This document shows positions 44,624 to 53,933 of a stretch of 64,000 nt of DNA, piece after piece. Made by a program: the position numbers and the translations under genes. This DNA comes from Methylobacterium oryzae (lineage in GTDB: Bacteria > Pseudomonadota > Alphaproteobacteria > Rhizobiales > Beijerinckiaceae): assembly GCF_021398735.1 (NCBI RefSeq), contig NZ_CP090349.1:1-64000 (forward strand). The letters are read 5' to 3'. Under the pieces are notes generated by a model, which did no database searches, had not been told where the DNA came from, and saw only the letters and a program-made list of their open reading frames with translations. The stretch's first letter is position 1. Every line of letters begins with the position of its first letter.

Positions 44624-46159
44624 TCACACGGCCCTGCGCAGGACCGACCGGAACGGGCGCCGCTCCGGCTCCGGCGGGGGCGTCGGCTCCTCGGCGGGCG
44701 GGGTCGCCAGGACCTCCGCGCGCACCGGGCGCGGGGCCGCGAAGGCCGTCCCCTGCGCGAACGGCACGTCGAGGTCGATCAGGTCCGGGACGTCGGCCTC
44801 GTCGGCGACGCCCGTGGCGACGACGCGGATCCCGGCCCGGGCCAGGGCCGGCGCGGTGTCCTCCAGGGCGATGTCCGACAGGCTGTTGCGGCCCGCGCCG
44901 GGCCGGAGCAGCATCTCCGCCGGCACCTTGACCTGCCCGATGCCGAGCGCCGCGAGTTCGGCCGCGTCGAAGCGGAGGTCGTCCGGGCGGTCGAGGCTGA
45001 ACCCGATCCGGCCCTGCAGGGGCGCGAGCAGGCCCCGCTGGCCGGCATCGAGACGGCGCCAGCTCTCCTGCGGCAGCGCGATGGTCAGGCCGGCCAGGGC
45101 CGGGTCGTCGGCGGCCGTGCGGGCCAGCTCGCGCAGGAGGCCGGGCTCGAACAGCGACAGCGGCGACAGCCCGTAGGTCAGCAGGGTCTCGCTGCCGCGC
45201 CGGGCGAGGTGGCGCGCCACGATGGTGGCCCGCTGCAGCATGCGGCGGTCGAGTTCGGTGGTGCGCCCGTAGCGCTCCAGCACCGGCAGGAAGATCTCGG
45301 GCTCGGCCGGCGGCGCGCCGGGGCCGCCGATCCGCAGCCGGGCCAGCGCCTCGTAAGCCACCACCTTGCGCTGCGGCAGGGTGACCACCGGCTGCAGGTG
45401 GATCTCCAGACCGTCCCCCTCGAAGGCCGCGACGATCGCGCCCTCGTCCGCGGGGGGGATTGCGGGCCAGGGCGGGATCGGCCGCGGCGGAATCGGCCGC
45501 GCCGGGACGGACGGGGCCGAGGCCGGGGCGAGCTGAGACCGGGGCGGGACTTGCTCGAGCGGGGCGGCCTGAACCTGCGGAGGCGGTACCGGCACGGGCT
45601 GCGGCGACGGGGCCGCTGCGGCATCCGGAAGGGCTGCGCCGGGCACCGCGGGCAGGGGCCGGGGCGCCTCGGCGGGTGCGATCGCGGGCCTGATCTCGGG
45701 CGCGATCTCCGGCCTCGCCTTGAGGCCCGCGATCTCGGCATCCTGGGCGCTCACGACCGTGGTGAGGTCGCGGACGATCCCGCTGAGGAGCCCGAACTCG
45801 ACGGTCAGTTCCTCGATCTGGGCGCGCAGGGCGGCCTCGGCGGTCTCGGGCCGCGGCTGGGCCGCCGCGGTCGCGGCCGCCGTCTCGACCTTGAGCAGGC
45901 GCCGGGACAGCAGACCGACCTCGCCGGACAGCTTCTCGCAGCGCGCTTTGAGGGTGGCGATACGGGTCAGGGCGAGACCACCCGCCAGGGCGGCCGCGGC
46001 GCCGAGCGTCAGGGCACTCCAGAGCGGCAGGAACACCGCGAGCGGCCCGAGAACGACGAGCCCGAGAAGGCCGACCGTCAGCAGCCCCGCGTACCGGCCG
46101 AGGACCGGGACCATCGTCTGAACACCTGCCAGGAACGCGCGCCGGTCGCCGGGGGACAT
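44624..46159 (-). CDS. Membrane-anchored EAL-domain protein, probably catalytically degenerate
   Basis: This 511-residue protein has two hydrophobic segments (22-45 and 46-65), a coiled coil (about 66-148), a Pro/Ala-rich linker (149-236) and an EAL domain (240-485). The signature YEALARLR (269-276) is intact and a Lys sits in QVKVPAEM. However, the metal-binding Asn strand is replaced (YGLSPLSL), the DDFGTG loop is replaced by FSLDRPDDLRF, and the Glu in the AEGVET region is absent (ATGVADEAD). Active c-di-GMP phosphodiesterases need these, so it probably senses c-di-GMP or has another role. TM plus coiled coil suggests a dimeric membrane signal protein. Confidence 0.87.
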   Translation of the reverse strand: MSPGDRRAFLAGVQTMVPVLGRYAGLLTVGLLGLVVLGPLAVFLPLWSALTLGAAAALAGGLALTRIATLKARCEKLSGEVGLLSRRLLKVETAAATAAAQPRPETAEAALRAQIEELTVEFGLLSGIVRDLTTVVSAQDAEIAGLKARPEIAPEIRPAIAPAEAPRPLPAVPGAALPDAAAAPSPQPVPVPPPQVQAAPLEQVPPRSQLAPASAPSVPARPIPPRPIPPWPAIPPADEGAIVAAFEGDGLEIHLQPVVTLPQRKVVAYEALARLRIGGPGAPPAEPEIFLPVLERYGRTTELDRRMLQRATIVARHLARRGSETLLTYGLSPLSLFEPGLLRELARTAADDPALAGLTIALPQESWRRLDAGQRGLLAPLQGRIGFSLDRPDDLRFDAAELAALGIGQVKVPAEMLLRPGAGRNSLSDIALEDTAPALARAGIRVVATGVADEADVPDLIDLDVPFAQGTAFAAPRPVRAEVLATPPAEEPTPPPEPERRPFRSVLRRAV

Positions 46160-46393
46160 CCCGAGCGATCCCCACCGGGCGCGAACCGAATCGCAGGATC
46201 ATTGGCCGCCCGCACCCCGCCCGGCAAGGCTCAGGGACCGCGATGGCGCGTCGCCACCTGTTAATTCCGGGCGGTGTGACGCCCGCGCCCGCTGGAACGT
46301 TGCGGATTCATCACGGCGGACCCGATTGCGGGGCGATCCGGGGAGGGTTGCGCGGCTTGCGAATGCGGACGGGATGAAAAAGGATCATAAAGC

Positions 46394-47272
46394 GTGGCCA
46401 TGACGCCCGCCCCCCCGCGTACTCCCCGATTTCGCGCCGTTCTCGGCGCCGGCGCGCTCCTCGCGACCCTCGGCACGACGGCGCCGCGGGCCGCGGATCT
46501 CGGCGCGGATCTTCCGCGCACCACGCCGACCTTCGCGATGGTCGATCCCAACACTTGGATCGTCACGCTGAGCGGCTCGATCCAGGCCGTCCCGCGCTAT
46601 CCGGGCGCGAGCGACTACACGGCCGTCGGTTACCCGTCGATCGACATCCGCCGGGTCGGCGAGCCGCGCCGCTTCTCGACGCCGGATGACGGGTTCAGCT
46701 TCTCGCTCTTCGACACCGAGTCGTTCCGCGTTGGCCCGACCGCGCGCTTCGTGCCGGGGCGCTACTACGGCGACGACCGGCGCCACCTGTACGGTTTCCG
46801 CGACGCCCGCTTCGCCGTGGAGCCCGGCGTGTTCGCGGAGTTCTACCCGGTCTCGTTCATCCGGACCCGCGTCGAGCTGCGCCAGGGCGTCTACGGGCAC
46901 CACGGAACGGTCGGCTCGGTGGCGGCCGACTACCTGATCCCGGCGGAGAAGTTCCTGTTCTCCATCGGGCCGCGCCTCAATGTCGGCGATGCCAGCTACG
47001 CCCGGAAGTACTTCGGTGTCTCGCCGATCGAGGCGGCGCTGAACGGGCGCGTCACCCCCTACGATCCGCGCAGCTTCTACTCGGCCGGCGTGCTCGGCGG
47101 CATGACCTACACGCAGAGCGAGACCTGGGCCTACACGGCCTATGCCGGCTACACCCGGATCCTGGGCGCCTCCGGCGACAGCCCGCTGGTGCGGCGCCCG
47201 TTCGGCAACCCCAACCAGTATCAGTTCGGCCTGCGCATCGATTACGCCTTCCGCATGCCGGCGCTGTTCTGA
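46394..47272 (+). CDS. MipA/OmpV-family outer-membrane protein
   Basis: This 292-residue protein has a signal peptide (residues 1-33, cut near TAPRAAD). It is a beta-rich barrel with the family phrases DPNTWIVTLSGSIQAVPRYPGA, DARFAVEPGVFAEFYP, FLFSIGPRLNV and the ending YQFGLRIDYAF. MipA in E. coli scaffolds murein synthases and hydrolases; OmpV-type members are linked to osmotic or metal stress. The exact role here is unknown. A CopZ-like gene follows 56 bases later. Confidence 0.87.
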   Translation: MAMTPAPPRTPRFRAVLGAGALLATLGTTAPRAADLGADLPRTTPTFAMVDPNTWIVTLSGSIQAVPRYPGASDYTAVGYPSIDIRRVGEPRRFSTPDDGFSFSLFDTESFRVGPTARFVPGRYYGDDRRHLYGFRDARFAVEPGVFAEFYPVSFIRTRVELRQGVYGHHGTVGSVAADYLIPAEKFLFSIGPRLNVGDASYARKYFGVSPIEAALNGRVTPYDPRSFYSAGVLGGMTYTQSETWAYTAYAGYTRILGASGDSPLVRRPFGNPNQYQFGLRIDYAFRMPALF

Positions 47273-47328
47273 GCCGACACCCGGCTTGCGCCGGCCCCGC
47301 CGGGCCCCGACATCCCGGGGAAGCGGTT

Positions 47329-47562
47329 ATGGAGGCCCCGATGGACGAGACGCGCGCCGACCTGCTGATGCGGGTCGAGGGCATGACCTGCGACGGCTGC
47401 GCCGCCGCGGTGACCCGCACGGTGAAACGAATCGATCCCGCGGCCGACGTGCAGGTCGACCGGGACGCCGCGCGCGTGGCGATCCGCACCGACGCGCAGG
47501 CGCTGACCATCGCCGAGGCCCTGACCAAGGCCGGCTACACCGCGACGGCCATGACCGGCTGA
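47329..47562 (+). CDS. Heavy-metal-associated (CopZ-like) protein
   Basis: This 77-residue single HMA domain has a ferredoxin-like fold with metal-binding GMTCDGC (Cys21 and Cys24), LLMRVEGMTC at the strand and KAGYTATAM at the C-terminal helix. Such proteins carry Cu(I) to P-type ATPases or regulators. No copper ATPase is in the window, so it is an orphan chaperone here. It could be co-transcribed with the MipA gene upstream. Confidence 0.85.
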   Translation: MEAPMDETRADLLMRVEGMTCDGCAAAVTRTVKRIDPAADVQVDRDAARVAIRTDAQALTIAEALTKAGYTATAMTG

Positions 47563-47695
47563 GCCGGCTCGGCGTCCCGCGTTCGCGGGCCGCGGGTGGC
47601 ACCGTGCGGCCGTCCGCGCGCACGGTGCGGTCCTCCCGGCCGGCGCGACGCTCGGCCGTGAAGCCTGGCCCGAGACGACGCGCCCCCGCCCCCCC

Positions 47696-47845
47696 TCAGG
47701 AGCGGCTCAGGAACATCCCGGTCAGGAGCAGGGCGAAGCCCGCGAGGCCGAACAGGCCTTCCTTGCGCCGGGTGCGGTCGAGGAAATGGGCGGCGGCGCC
47801 GGCCGCGCAACAGGCGGCGCCCAGGCCGATTGTCAGCGACGACAT
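47696..47845 (-). CDS. Small two-helix membrane protein, 49 aa
   Basis: The ATG at 47845 has AGGAGG nine bases upstream, one of the best ribosome sites in the window. The product is SLTIGLGAACCAAGAAAHFL, a basic loop (DRTRRKEG), then LFGLAGFALLLTGMFLS: two TM helices with a Cys pair in the first. It converges on the CopZ-like gene. I do not recognise a family. The stretch 47846-48251 upstream holds a small stem (48053-48071) but no gene that I can support. Confidence 0.65.
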   Translation of the reverse strand: MSSLTIGLGAACCAAGAAAHFLDRTRRKEGLFGLAGFALLLTGMFLSRS

Positions 47846-48251
47846 CTCGAGTCTCCTCCTCGCGCGTCGCTCGGCGGCGCGGCGAAAACGGTCCCTCTCG
47901 TGGGCCTGCCGGACGGCGTTGTCCGCACAGGATCGCGTCACGGCGCAAGATTTGCACGGCCCGCAGCTGCTGACAAGGCGCGACGCCCAAGTCCTCGCGG
48001 GATCCGCGACAGCAATGCGCGCGGGAACGACAGATCTTCGCGCGGCGGGCCTTCTGAATACCGCATTCAGAGGAGCCGCCGGCGCCGGCGAAGGGGGCGT
48101 CGTTGCGGCGGGCGGGACGCGTTGACCCGCGCGCCTTCGCGCGCTTAGACCTCCCGGCAGATCCGCCGGTCCCGCGCCCACCCGCCGTGCACGGCCCGGG
48201 GCGCTCCTCGCACCCGCGGCGGGATGTCCGCGAAAGGCTGCTCGGTACCCG

Positions 48252-50153
48252 ATGCTCACCCCCTCCTCCGCCCGGTTCGACGTCGCGGTCGTCGGCGGCG
48301 GCCATGCCGGCGTCGAGGCCGCCGCCGCCGCGGCGCGCTGCGGCGCGCGCACCGCGCTGGTCACCCACGATCCGGCGACGATCGGGGTGATGTCCTGCAA
48401 CCCGGCGATCGGCGGCCTCGGCAAGGGGCACCTTGTCCGCGAGGTCGATGCCCTGGACGGGCTGATGGGCCGGGTCGCCGACGCGGCCGGCATCCAGTTC
48501 CGCCTGCTCAACCGCCGCAAGGGACCGGCGGTGCGCGGCCCCCGGACCCAAGCCGACCGCAAGCTCTACGCGGCCGCCATGCAGTCGGCCGTGGCCGGGA
48601 CCGAGGGGCTGACGGTCATCGCCGGCGCCTGCGAGGACTTGGCCTTCGACGCCGAGGGCCGCCTCCGCGGCCTCGTCCTGGCCGACGGCCGGACCCTCGC
48701 CTGCGGCGCGGTTGTACTGACCACCGGCACGTTCCTGCGCGGCCTGATCCATATCGGCGGGCGGCAGATCCCGGCGGGCCGCGTCGGCGAGGCGCCGGCG
48801 GTCGGGCTGGCGCGGACTCTCGACCGGCTCGGCCTGCGCCTCGGGCGCCTGAAGACCGGCACGCCCCCGCGCCTCGACGGGCGGACCATCGACTGGTCCG
48901 GCCTGGAGATGCAGGAGGCCGACGCCGAGCCGGTGCCGTTCTCGACGCTGACCGAGCGGATCACGACGCCGCAGATCCGCTGCGGCATCACCCGGACGAG
49001 CCGGGCGGTCCACGACCTGATCCGCGCCAACCTGCACCGCTCGCCGATGTATTCCGGCGGCATCGCCAGTCGGGGCCCGCGCTACTGCCCGTCGATCGAG
49101 GACAAGGTCGTGCGCTTCGGCGACCGGGAGGGGCACCAGATCTTCCTGGAGCCCGAAGGTCTCGACGACCCGACGATCTACCCGAACGGCATCTCCACGG
49201 CGCTGCCCGAAGAGGTGCAGCACGACCTCGTCCGCCTGATCCCCGGGCTGGAGCGGGCCGCGATCCTGCGGCCGGGCTACGCCATCGAGTACGATTACGT
49301 GGACCCCCGGGAACTCGACGTCGGCCTCCAGGTGAAGAGCCTGCCGGGCCTGTTCCTGGCCGGCCAGATCAACGGCACGACGGGCTACGAGGAGGCCGCC
49401 GGCCAGGGGCTGGTGGCCGGCCTCAACGCCGCCCGGCACGCGGGCGGCCTCGGCATCGCGGGCTTCGACCGGGCCGAGTCCTATCTCGGCGTGATGATCG
49501 ACGACCTCGTGACCCAGGGAGTCAGCGAGCCCTACCGGATGTTCACCTCGCGCTCGGAGTACCGGCTGTCCCTGCGGGTCGACAACGCCGACGCCCGGCT
49601 GACGCCGCGCGGGATCGCGCTGGGCTGCGTCGGAGGACACAGGGCGGCCCATTTCGCGGCCGGGCAGGCGGCGCTCGACGCGGCGCGCGCCCGCCTCGAC
49701 GCGGTGAGCCTGACGCCGAGCCAGGCCGCGGCCCACGGGATCGTCCTGAACCGCGACGGCATCCGCCGCACCGGCTTCCAGCTCCTCGCCTACCCGGAGA
49801 TCGGCTGGTCCGACCTGGCGGCGGTGTGGCCGGACCTCGCCGAGGTCGCCCCGCGGATCGCCGACCGGATGAAGACCGACGCGACCTACGCGGTCTATCT
49901 CGACCGGCAGGACGCCGACATCGCGGCCTTCCGCCGTGACGAGGCCGTGCGCCTGCCGGCGGGGCTGGACTACGCGGCGATCAGCGGCCTCTCGAATGAG
50001 ATGCGGGTGAAGCTCGAGACGGTGCGCCCCGGGACCCTCGGACAGGCGGCGCGGATCGAGGGCGTGACCCCGGCCGCCCTCACCCTGCTGGCCGCCCACG
50101 CGCGGCGCGGCGCGCGCGCGGCGTCGGCCCCCGCGGACCGGCTCCCGGCATGA
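48252..50153 (+). CDS. mnmG: tRNA uridine 5-carboxymethylaminomethyl modification enzyme MnmG
   Basis: This 633-residue FAD-dependent partner of MnmE has a dinucleotide-binding [17 protein letters not shown] (residues 11-27), [33 protein letters not shown] and [13 protein letters not shown], all invariant in the family. The C-terminal domain ([15 protein letters not shown]) binds MnmE. It heads a run of overlapping genes: its stop overlaps the rsmG start (ATGA). Length is normal. Confidence 0.97.
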   Translation: MLTPSSARFDVAVVGGGHAGVEAAAAAARCGARTALVTHDPATIGVMSCNPAIGGLGKGHLVREVDALDGLMGRVADAAGIQFRLLNRRKGPAVRGPRTQADRKLYAAAMQSAVAGTEGLTVIAGACEDLAFDAEGRLRGLVLADGRTLACGAVVLTTGTFLRGLIHIGGRQIPAGRVGEAPAVGLARTLDRLGLRLGRLKTGTPPRLDGRTIDWSGLEMQEADAEPVPFSTLTERITTPQIRCGITRTSRAVHDLIRANLHRSPMYSGGIASRGPRYCPSIEDKVVRFGDREGHQIFLEPEGLDDPTIYPNGISTALPEEVQHDLVRLIPGLERAAILRPGYAIEYDYVDPRELDVGLQVKSLPGLFLAGQINGTTGYEEAAGQGLVAGLNAARHAGGLGIAGFDRAESYLGVMIDDLVTQGVSEPYRMFTSRSEYRLSLRVDNADARLTPRGIALGCVGGHRAAHFAAGQAALDAARARLDAVSLTPSQAAAHGIVLNRDGIRRTGFQLLAYPEIGWSDLAAVWPDLAEVAPRIADRMKTDATYAVYLDRQDADIAAFRRDEAVRLPAGLDYAAISGLSNEMRVKLETVRPGTLGQAARIEGVTPAALTLLAAHARRGARAASAPADRLPA

Positions 50154-50785
50154 GCGATCCGGATCGCGCCCGGGTTCTCGCGGCGGCCGGTGTTTCACGT
50201 GAAACAGCCGAGCGGCTCGACCTCTACGTGGCGCAGCTGCGGCGCTGGCAGCCGATCAAGAACCTTGTCGGCCCCGCGACGCTGGCGGAGGTCTGGAGCC
50301 GCCACATCGACGACGCGCTGCAGCTCCTCGACCTCGCGCCGGAGGCCCGCACGTGGCTCGATCTCGGCTCCGGGGCGGGCATCCCGGGCCTGATCCTCGC
50401 CATCGCCGGCCGGGAGCGCGGCGTCCGGGTCGATCTCGTGGAGAGCAACGCGCGCAAGTGCGCGTTCCTCACCGAGACCGCCCGGCTCACCGGGGCGCCG
50501 GCCCGGGTGCGCAACGCCCGCGTCGAGGCGGTGATCGGCGAGTACGTCGGGACCGACGTGGTCTGCGCCCGCGCCCTCGCCCCGATGGCGCAGCTCCTCG
50601 CCTGGACGGAGCCTCTGTTGAAAACGGGCACCACCGGCCTGTTTCCGAAGGGGCGGGACGTACAAGCAGAATTGACCCAGGCCGGCGCGCAGTGGAGAGT
50701 CGTTAACGACCTCGTGCCGAGCCGGACCGATTCCGAAGCCCGGATCGTGCGCGTCACTGCCCTCGCCGCCCCGAGCCACCGATGA
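50150..50785 (+). CDS. rsmG: 16S rRNA (guanine527-N7)-methyltransferase RsmG
   Basis: This 211-residue SAM-dependent enzyme methylates G527 of 16S rRNA. The SAM motif [15 protein letters not shown] (about 67-81), [13 protein letters not shown] and the N-terminal [23 protein letters not shown] are standard. It overlaps mnmG and parA by four bases each (ATGA), so the three are probably translated together. A perfect parS site lies inside its 5' coding region and supplies residues VSRETA. Confidence 0.97.
   Translation: MSDPDRARVLAAAGVSRETAERLDLYVAQLRRWQPIKNLVGPATLAEVWSRHIDDALQLLDLAPEARTWLDLGSGAGIPGLILAIAGRERGVRVDLVESNARKCAFLTETARLTGAPARVRNARVEAVIGEYVGTDVVCARALAPMAQLLAWTEPLLKTGTTGLFPKGRDVQAELTQAGAQWRVVNDLVPSRTDSEARIVRVTALAAPSHR
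50191..50206. promoter_or_regulatory. parS centromere site 2 (perfect), inside rsmG
   Basis: TGTTTCACGTGAAACA is an exact match to the parS consensus, within the rsmG reading frame. It lies 9.9 kb from parS site 1 and 576 bases upstream of the parA start. Confidence 0.95.
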
Positions 50786-51639
50786 GCGAAGCGATCCTCG
50801 GCGACCCCGCCGACAGGTCCATGGATTCATCCATGCGACGCCCTCTGCGCGTTCTGGCGCTCGCCAACCAGAAGGGCGGCGTCGGCAAGACCACGACGGC
50901 GATCAACCTCGGCACCGCCCTGGCGGCGATCGGCGAGGACGTGCTGGTCGTCGATCTCGACCCGCAGGGCAACGCCTCCACGGGTCTCGGGATCGACCGC
51001 GCCAAGCGCCGGGTCTCGACCTACGAGGTCATGGCCGGCGAGGCCTCGCTGGCGCAGGCGGTGGTCCCCACCGCCGTGCCGCGGCTGTCGCTGGCGCCCT
51101 CGACCATGGACCTCCTCGGCCTGGAGCTGGAGCTGGCCACCCTCCCCGACCGGGCGCACCGGCTGCGCGGCGTGCTGAAGAGCCTGACGCAGGCACCGAG
51201 CCTCAGCCGGATCAGCTACGTGCTGATCGACTGCCCGCCCTCGCTCAACCTGCTGACCATCAACGCGCTGGCGGCCGCCGACGCGGTGCTGGTGCCGCTG
51301 CAGTGCGAGTTCTTCGCCCTGGAGGGCCTCAGCCAGCTGCTGCGCACCGTCGAGCAGGTCCGCGGCGCCCTGAACCCGAAGCTGACGATCCAGGGCATCG
51401 TGCTGACGATGTTCGACCCGCGCAACAACCTCTCCGCCCAGGTCGTGGCGGACGTGCGCGGCTTCATGGGCGACAAGGTCTACGAGACCGTGATCCCCCG
51501 CAACGTCCGGATCTCCGAGGCGCCCTCGCACGGGAAGCCGGCGCTGCTGTACGACCTGAAATGCGCCGGCAGTCAGGCCTACCTGCGCCTCGCCTCGGAG
51601 GTGATCCAGCGCGAGGGCCGGGTTCCGGCCGCGGCCTGA
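50782..51639 (+). CDS. parA: Chromosome partitioning ATPase ParA
   Basis: This is a 285-residue Walker-type ATPase. The deviant Walker A KGGVGKTTTAINLG (31-44), VVDLDPQGNASTGLG, LIDCPPSLNLLTINALAA and PLQCEFFALEGLSQLL are hallmarks of chromosomal ParA. Cycles of ATP-dependent DNA binding move ParB-parS complexes and so the replication origin. The start overlaps rsmG; internal ATGs at codons 14 and 18 are possible but the coupled start is favoured. parB follows 61 bases later. Confidence 0.97.
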   Translation: MSEAILGDPADRSMDSSMRRPLRVLALANQKGGVGKTTTAINLGTALAAIGEDVLVVDLDPQGNASTGLGIDRAKRRVSTYEVMAGEASLAQAVVPTAVPRLSLAPSTMDLLGLELELATLPDRAHRLRGVLKSLTQAPSLSRISYVLIDCPPSLNLLTINALAAADAVLVPLQCEFFALEGLSQLLRTVEQVRGALNPKLTIQGIVLTMFDPRNNLSAQVVADVRGFMGDKVYETVIPRNVRISEAPSHGKPALLYDLKCAGSQAYLRLASEVIQREGRVPAAA

Positions 51640-51700
51640 CGGGTTTGAGTCCCCCTCCCGATTCGAGGGGCGAGTGTGGAGCGTGACACGGGTGGCGATC

Positions 51701-52594
51701 ATGGCGGAGGAGGGGGCGAAGCCTCGACTGGGGCGCGGGCTCGCGGCGCTGATCGGTGACTTCAACGAGGCCGGCAAGGCCTCGGCCAAGGCCGAGGAGC
51801 AGCGCCGGGTCCCGATCGAGTTCCTGCGCGCCAACCCGCGCAACCCGCGCCGGAGCTTCGCCGAGACGGAGCTGTCCGAGCTGGCGGCCTCGATCGGCCA
51901 GCGGGGCATCATCCAGCCGATCGTGGTCCGCCCGATCGGCGACGTGCCCGGGACCTTCGAGATCGTGGCCGGCGAGCGGCGCTGGCGGGCCGCCCAGCGC
52001 GCCGGCCTCGACGAGGTGCCGGTGGTGGTGGTCGAGATCGACGACCGCGGCTCCCTGGAATTCGCCATTCTGGAGAACGTCCAGCGCACCGACCTCAACG
52101 CGATCGAGGAGGCGTCCGGCTACGAGCGCCTGATGAAGGATTTCTCGTACACCCAGAAGGAGCTGGCCGAGATCCTCGGCAAGAGTCGCAGCCACCTCGC
52201 CAACACGCTCCGGCTGCTCAACCTGCCGCTGTCCGTGCAGGAGCGGGTCACCGCGGGCGAGCTGACCGCCGGCCACGCGCGCGCGCTGCTGGCCGTGCGC
52301 GATCCGGAGGCCACGGCGCGGCGCGTCGTGGCCGAGAGCCTGTCGGTCCGGGACGTGGAGGCGATCGCCTCCGCGGAGGCCGCTCCGGCCGAGACGCCGC
52401 GCCCCGGGCGCCCGCGCCTCTCGGCCGAGCGTCCCGCGACGGTGCGCGACCTGGAACTGCGGATCCACCGGGCCCTCGGCGTCCCGGTCTCCTACAAGCC
52501 CAAGGACGCCGATTCGGGCGAGATCCGCATCCGCTACGAGACCCAGGACGAGCTGCAGGCACTCCTCAACCGGTTCAAGGTCTCGGACGCCTGA
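51701..52594 (+). CDS. parB: Chromosome partitioning protein ParB
   Basis: This is a 297-residue DNA clamp. MAEEGAKPRLGRGLAALIGD is the ParA-interacting N-terminus; the CTP-binding motif GERRWRAAQRAGL (91-103) and helix-turn-helix (TQKELAEILGKSRSHLANTL, about 147-166) read parS. The C-terminal dimerisation domain ends NRFKVSDA. ParB loads at the two parS sites (40266 and 50191) and spreads in a CTP-dependent way. A GTG at 51686 is an alternative start. It converges on holA across a hairpin-rich gap. Confidence 0.96.
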   Translation: MAEEGAKPRLGRGLAALIGDFNEAGKASAKAEEQRRVPIEFLRANPRNPRRSFAETELSELAASIGQRGIIQPIVVRPIGDVPGTFEIVAGERRWRAAQRAGLDEVPVVVVEIDDRGSLEFAILENVQRTDLNAIEEASGYERLMKDFSYTQKELAEILGKSRSHLANTLRLLNLPLSVQERVTAGELTAGHARALLAVRDPEATARRVVAESLSVRDVEAIASAEAAPAETPRPGRPRLSAERPATVRDLELRIHRALGVPVSYKPKDADSGEIRIRYETQDELQALLNRFKVSDA

Positions 52595-52609
52595 GGAACC
52601 GTCCCGGCC

Positions 52610-52627
52610 AGCCCGGGGGCCCGGGCT
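52610..52627. terminator. Hairpin after parB
   Basis: AGCCCGGG (52610-52617) pairs with CCCGGGCT (52620-52627) with a 2-base gap, 15 bases after the parB stop. Further GC-rich inverted repeats follow to about 52665. No T-tract. Confidence 0.5.
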
Positions 52628-52840
52628 CAGCGAGCCCGGCGCAGGCCCGGCGCGGGCCGGGCACGAGGGCGGTCAGCAAGCAGGCCGCGGCGCGCGGTGG
52701 TAGAGGGCGTGGTGTCTCGCTCAGGTCAGGCGGTCCGGGCCGGGCGATGGAGCACCGACATCGCGCGTCAGTGTCCGCGTCGGGTCGTGTCGCAGCCGTC
52801 TCGCCTGCGGGCCCCTCCGGTCGGGACCGTCGCGCCGTAC

Positions 52841-52863
52841 CCCCCTCTTCCGTGCGGGAGAGG
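52841..52863. repeat. Intergenic hairpin repeat, copy B
   Basis: This has the same CCCCCTCT-N-CCGTGCGGGAGAG block as at 10914-10936. It sits between the convergent parB and holA genes. I see no gene in the rest of 52595-52889. Confidence 0.4.
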
Positions 52864-52889
52864 CAATCCGCGCCGCCGACGGCGCGGCC

Positions 52890-53927
52890 TCAGCGGCGCC
52901 GCCGCGCCCCCGCCTCGGCGACCCGCAGGAGGGCCGCCGAGGCCAGCGCGTGGGCCAGGTCGGGCTGCGCCCGCCGGCAGGCCAGGATCGCCTCCTGCAG
53001 GGCCGCCACGGCCTGACGGAGCGTTCCGGCCGGCCACGCGCCGAGTTGGCCCTCGATGCTGGCCCTGCGCTTGAAATGCAGGCCCCGCCACGTCGCGACC
53101 ATCATGGCGGGCGTCTTGTCGGGATTGTCGAGGCGGGTGGTGAGCAGCGTCAGGGCATGCCGCAGCGCCGAGCTCAGCACCACCCCCGGGTCGAGACCCT
53201 CGTGCCGGAAGCGGCGGTAGTCGCGCTCCACCGCGTCGCGGCGGCCGTCGAAGGCGGCGTCGATCAGGGTGTTGAGCACGCTCGCCGCGACGTCGCTGGT
53301 GACGGCCTCCACGTGCTCGAGGGTCACGGTCCTGTCCCCCTCCCCCGCGGCGTAGAGGGCGAGCTTCTCGATCTCCATCAGGCTCGCCCGGCGGTCGCCG
53401 CCGAGGCTGCGGGCCAGGACCTCCCGGGCGGCGCGGTCGATGCGCAGGCCGCGCTCCTGGAGGGTGCGCTCGATCAGGTCCGAGAGGGTCCGCTCGTCGT
53501 CGGCGTAGCAGGGAATCGCGAGCGCCTTCGGCGAGCGCTCGCAGAGGGTGCGGAGCGGGTTGTTCTTGGCGAGGTCACCGGCCTCCACCACGATGCGGGC
53601 GTCGGCGACGGTCGCGCCGAGCACCGCCTCGACGGCAGGCGCGTAGTTGCGGGTGCCGGGCCGGACCCAGATCGACCGGCGGCCGCCGAACAGGCCCATC
53701 GTCCCGGCCTCGTCGCACAGCCGGCCCGGATCGGAGGCGAGGGCGTCGCCGTCGATCCGCACCAGCGCGAACGGGTCGGCCGGGTCGTCGACGAAATCCT
53801 CCGCGAGCTTCCGGGCCCGCTCGGTCACCAGACCGGTATCCGGCCCGAAGACCAGGATGACGGGGATGCGCGGATCGGGCCCGCGCCGGATCAGCCCCTC
53901 GATCTCGCCGGCCTTGACCGCCGTCAC
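52890..53927 (-). CDS. holA: DNA polymerase III delta subunit HolA
   Basis: This 345-residue subunit of the clamp loader opens the sliding clamp. The N-terminal AAA-like domain has VFGPDTGLVTERARKLAEDFV and LVRIDGDALASDPGRLCDEA; the middle has LARSLGGDRRASLMEIEKLAL, a well-known HolA phrase, and the C-terminal collar is helical. It begins six bases after the lptE stop; holA and lptE form one minus-strand operon. The convergence with parB is common in alphaproteobacteria. Confidence 0.94.
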   Translation of the reverse strand: MTAVKAGEIEGLIRRGPDPRIPVILVFGPDTGLVTERARKLAEDFVDDPADPFALVRIDGDALASDPGRLCDEAGTMGLFGGRRSIWVRPGTRNYAPAVEAVLGATVADARIVVEAGDLAKNNPLRTLCERSPKALAIPCYADDERTLSDLIERTLQERGLRIDRAAREVLARSLGGDRRASLMEIEKLALYAAGEGDRTVTLEHVEAVTSDVAASVLNTLIDAAFDGRRDAVERDYRRFRHEGLDPGVVLSSALRHALTLLTTRLDNPDKTPAMMVATWRGLHFKRRASIEGQLGAWPAGTLRQAVAALQEAILACRRAQPDLAHALASAALLRVAEAGARRRR

Positions 53928-53933
53928 GTCGGA

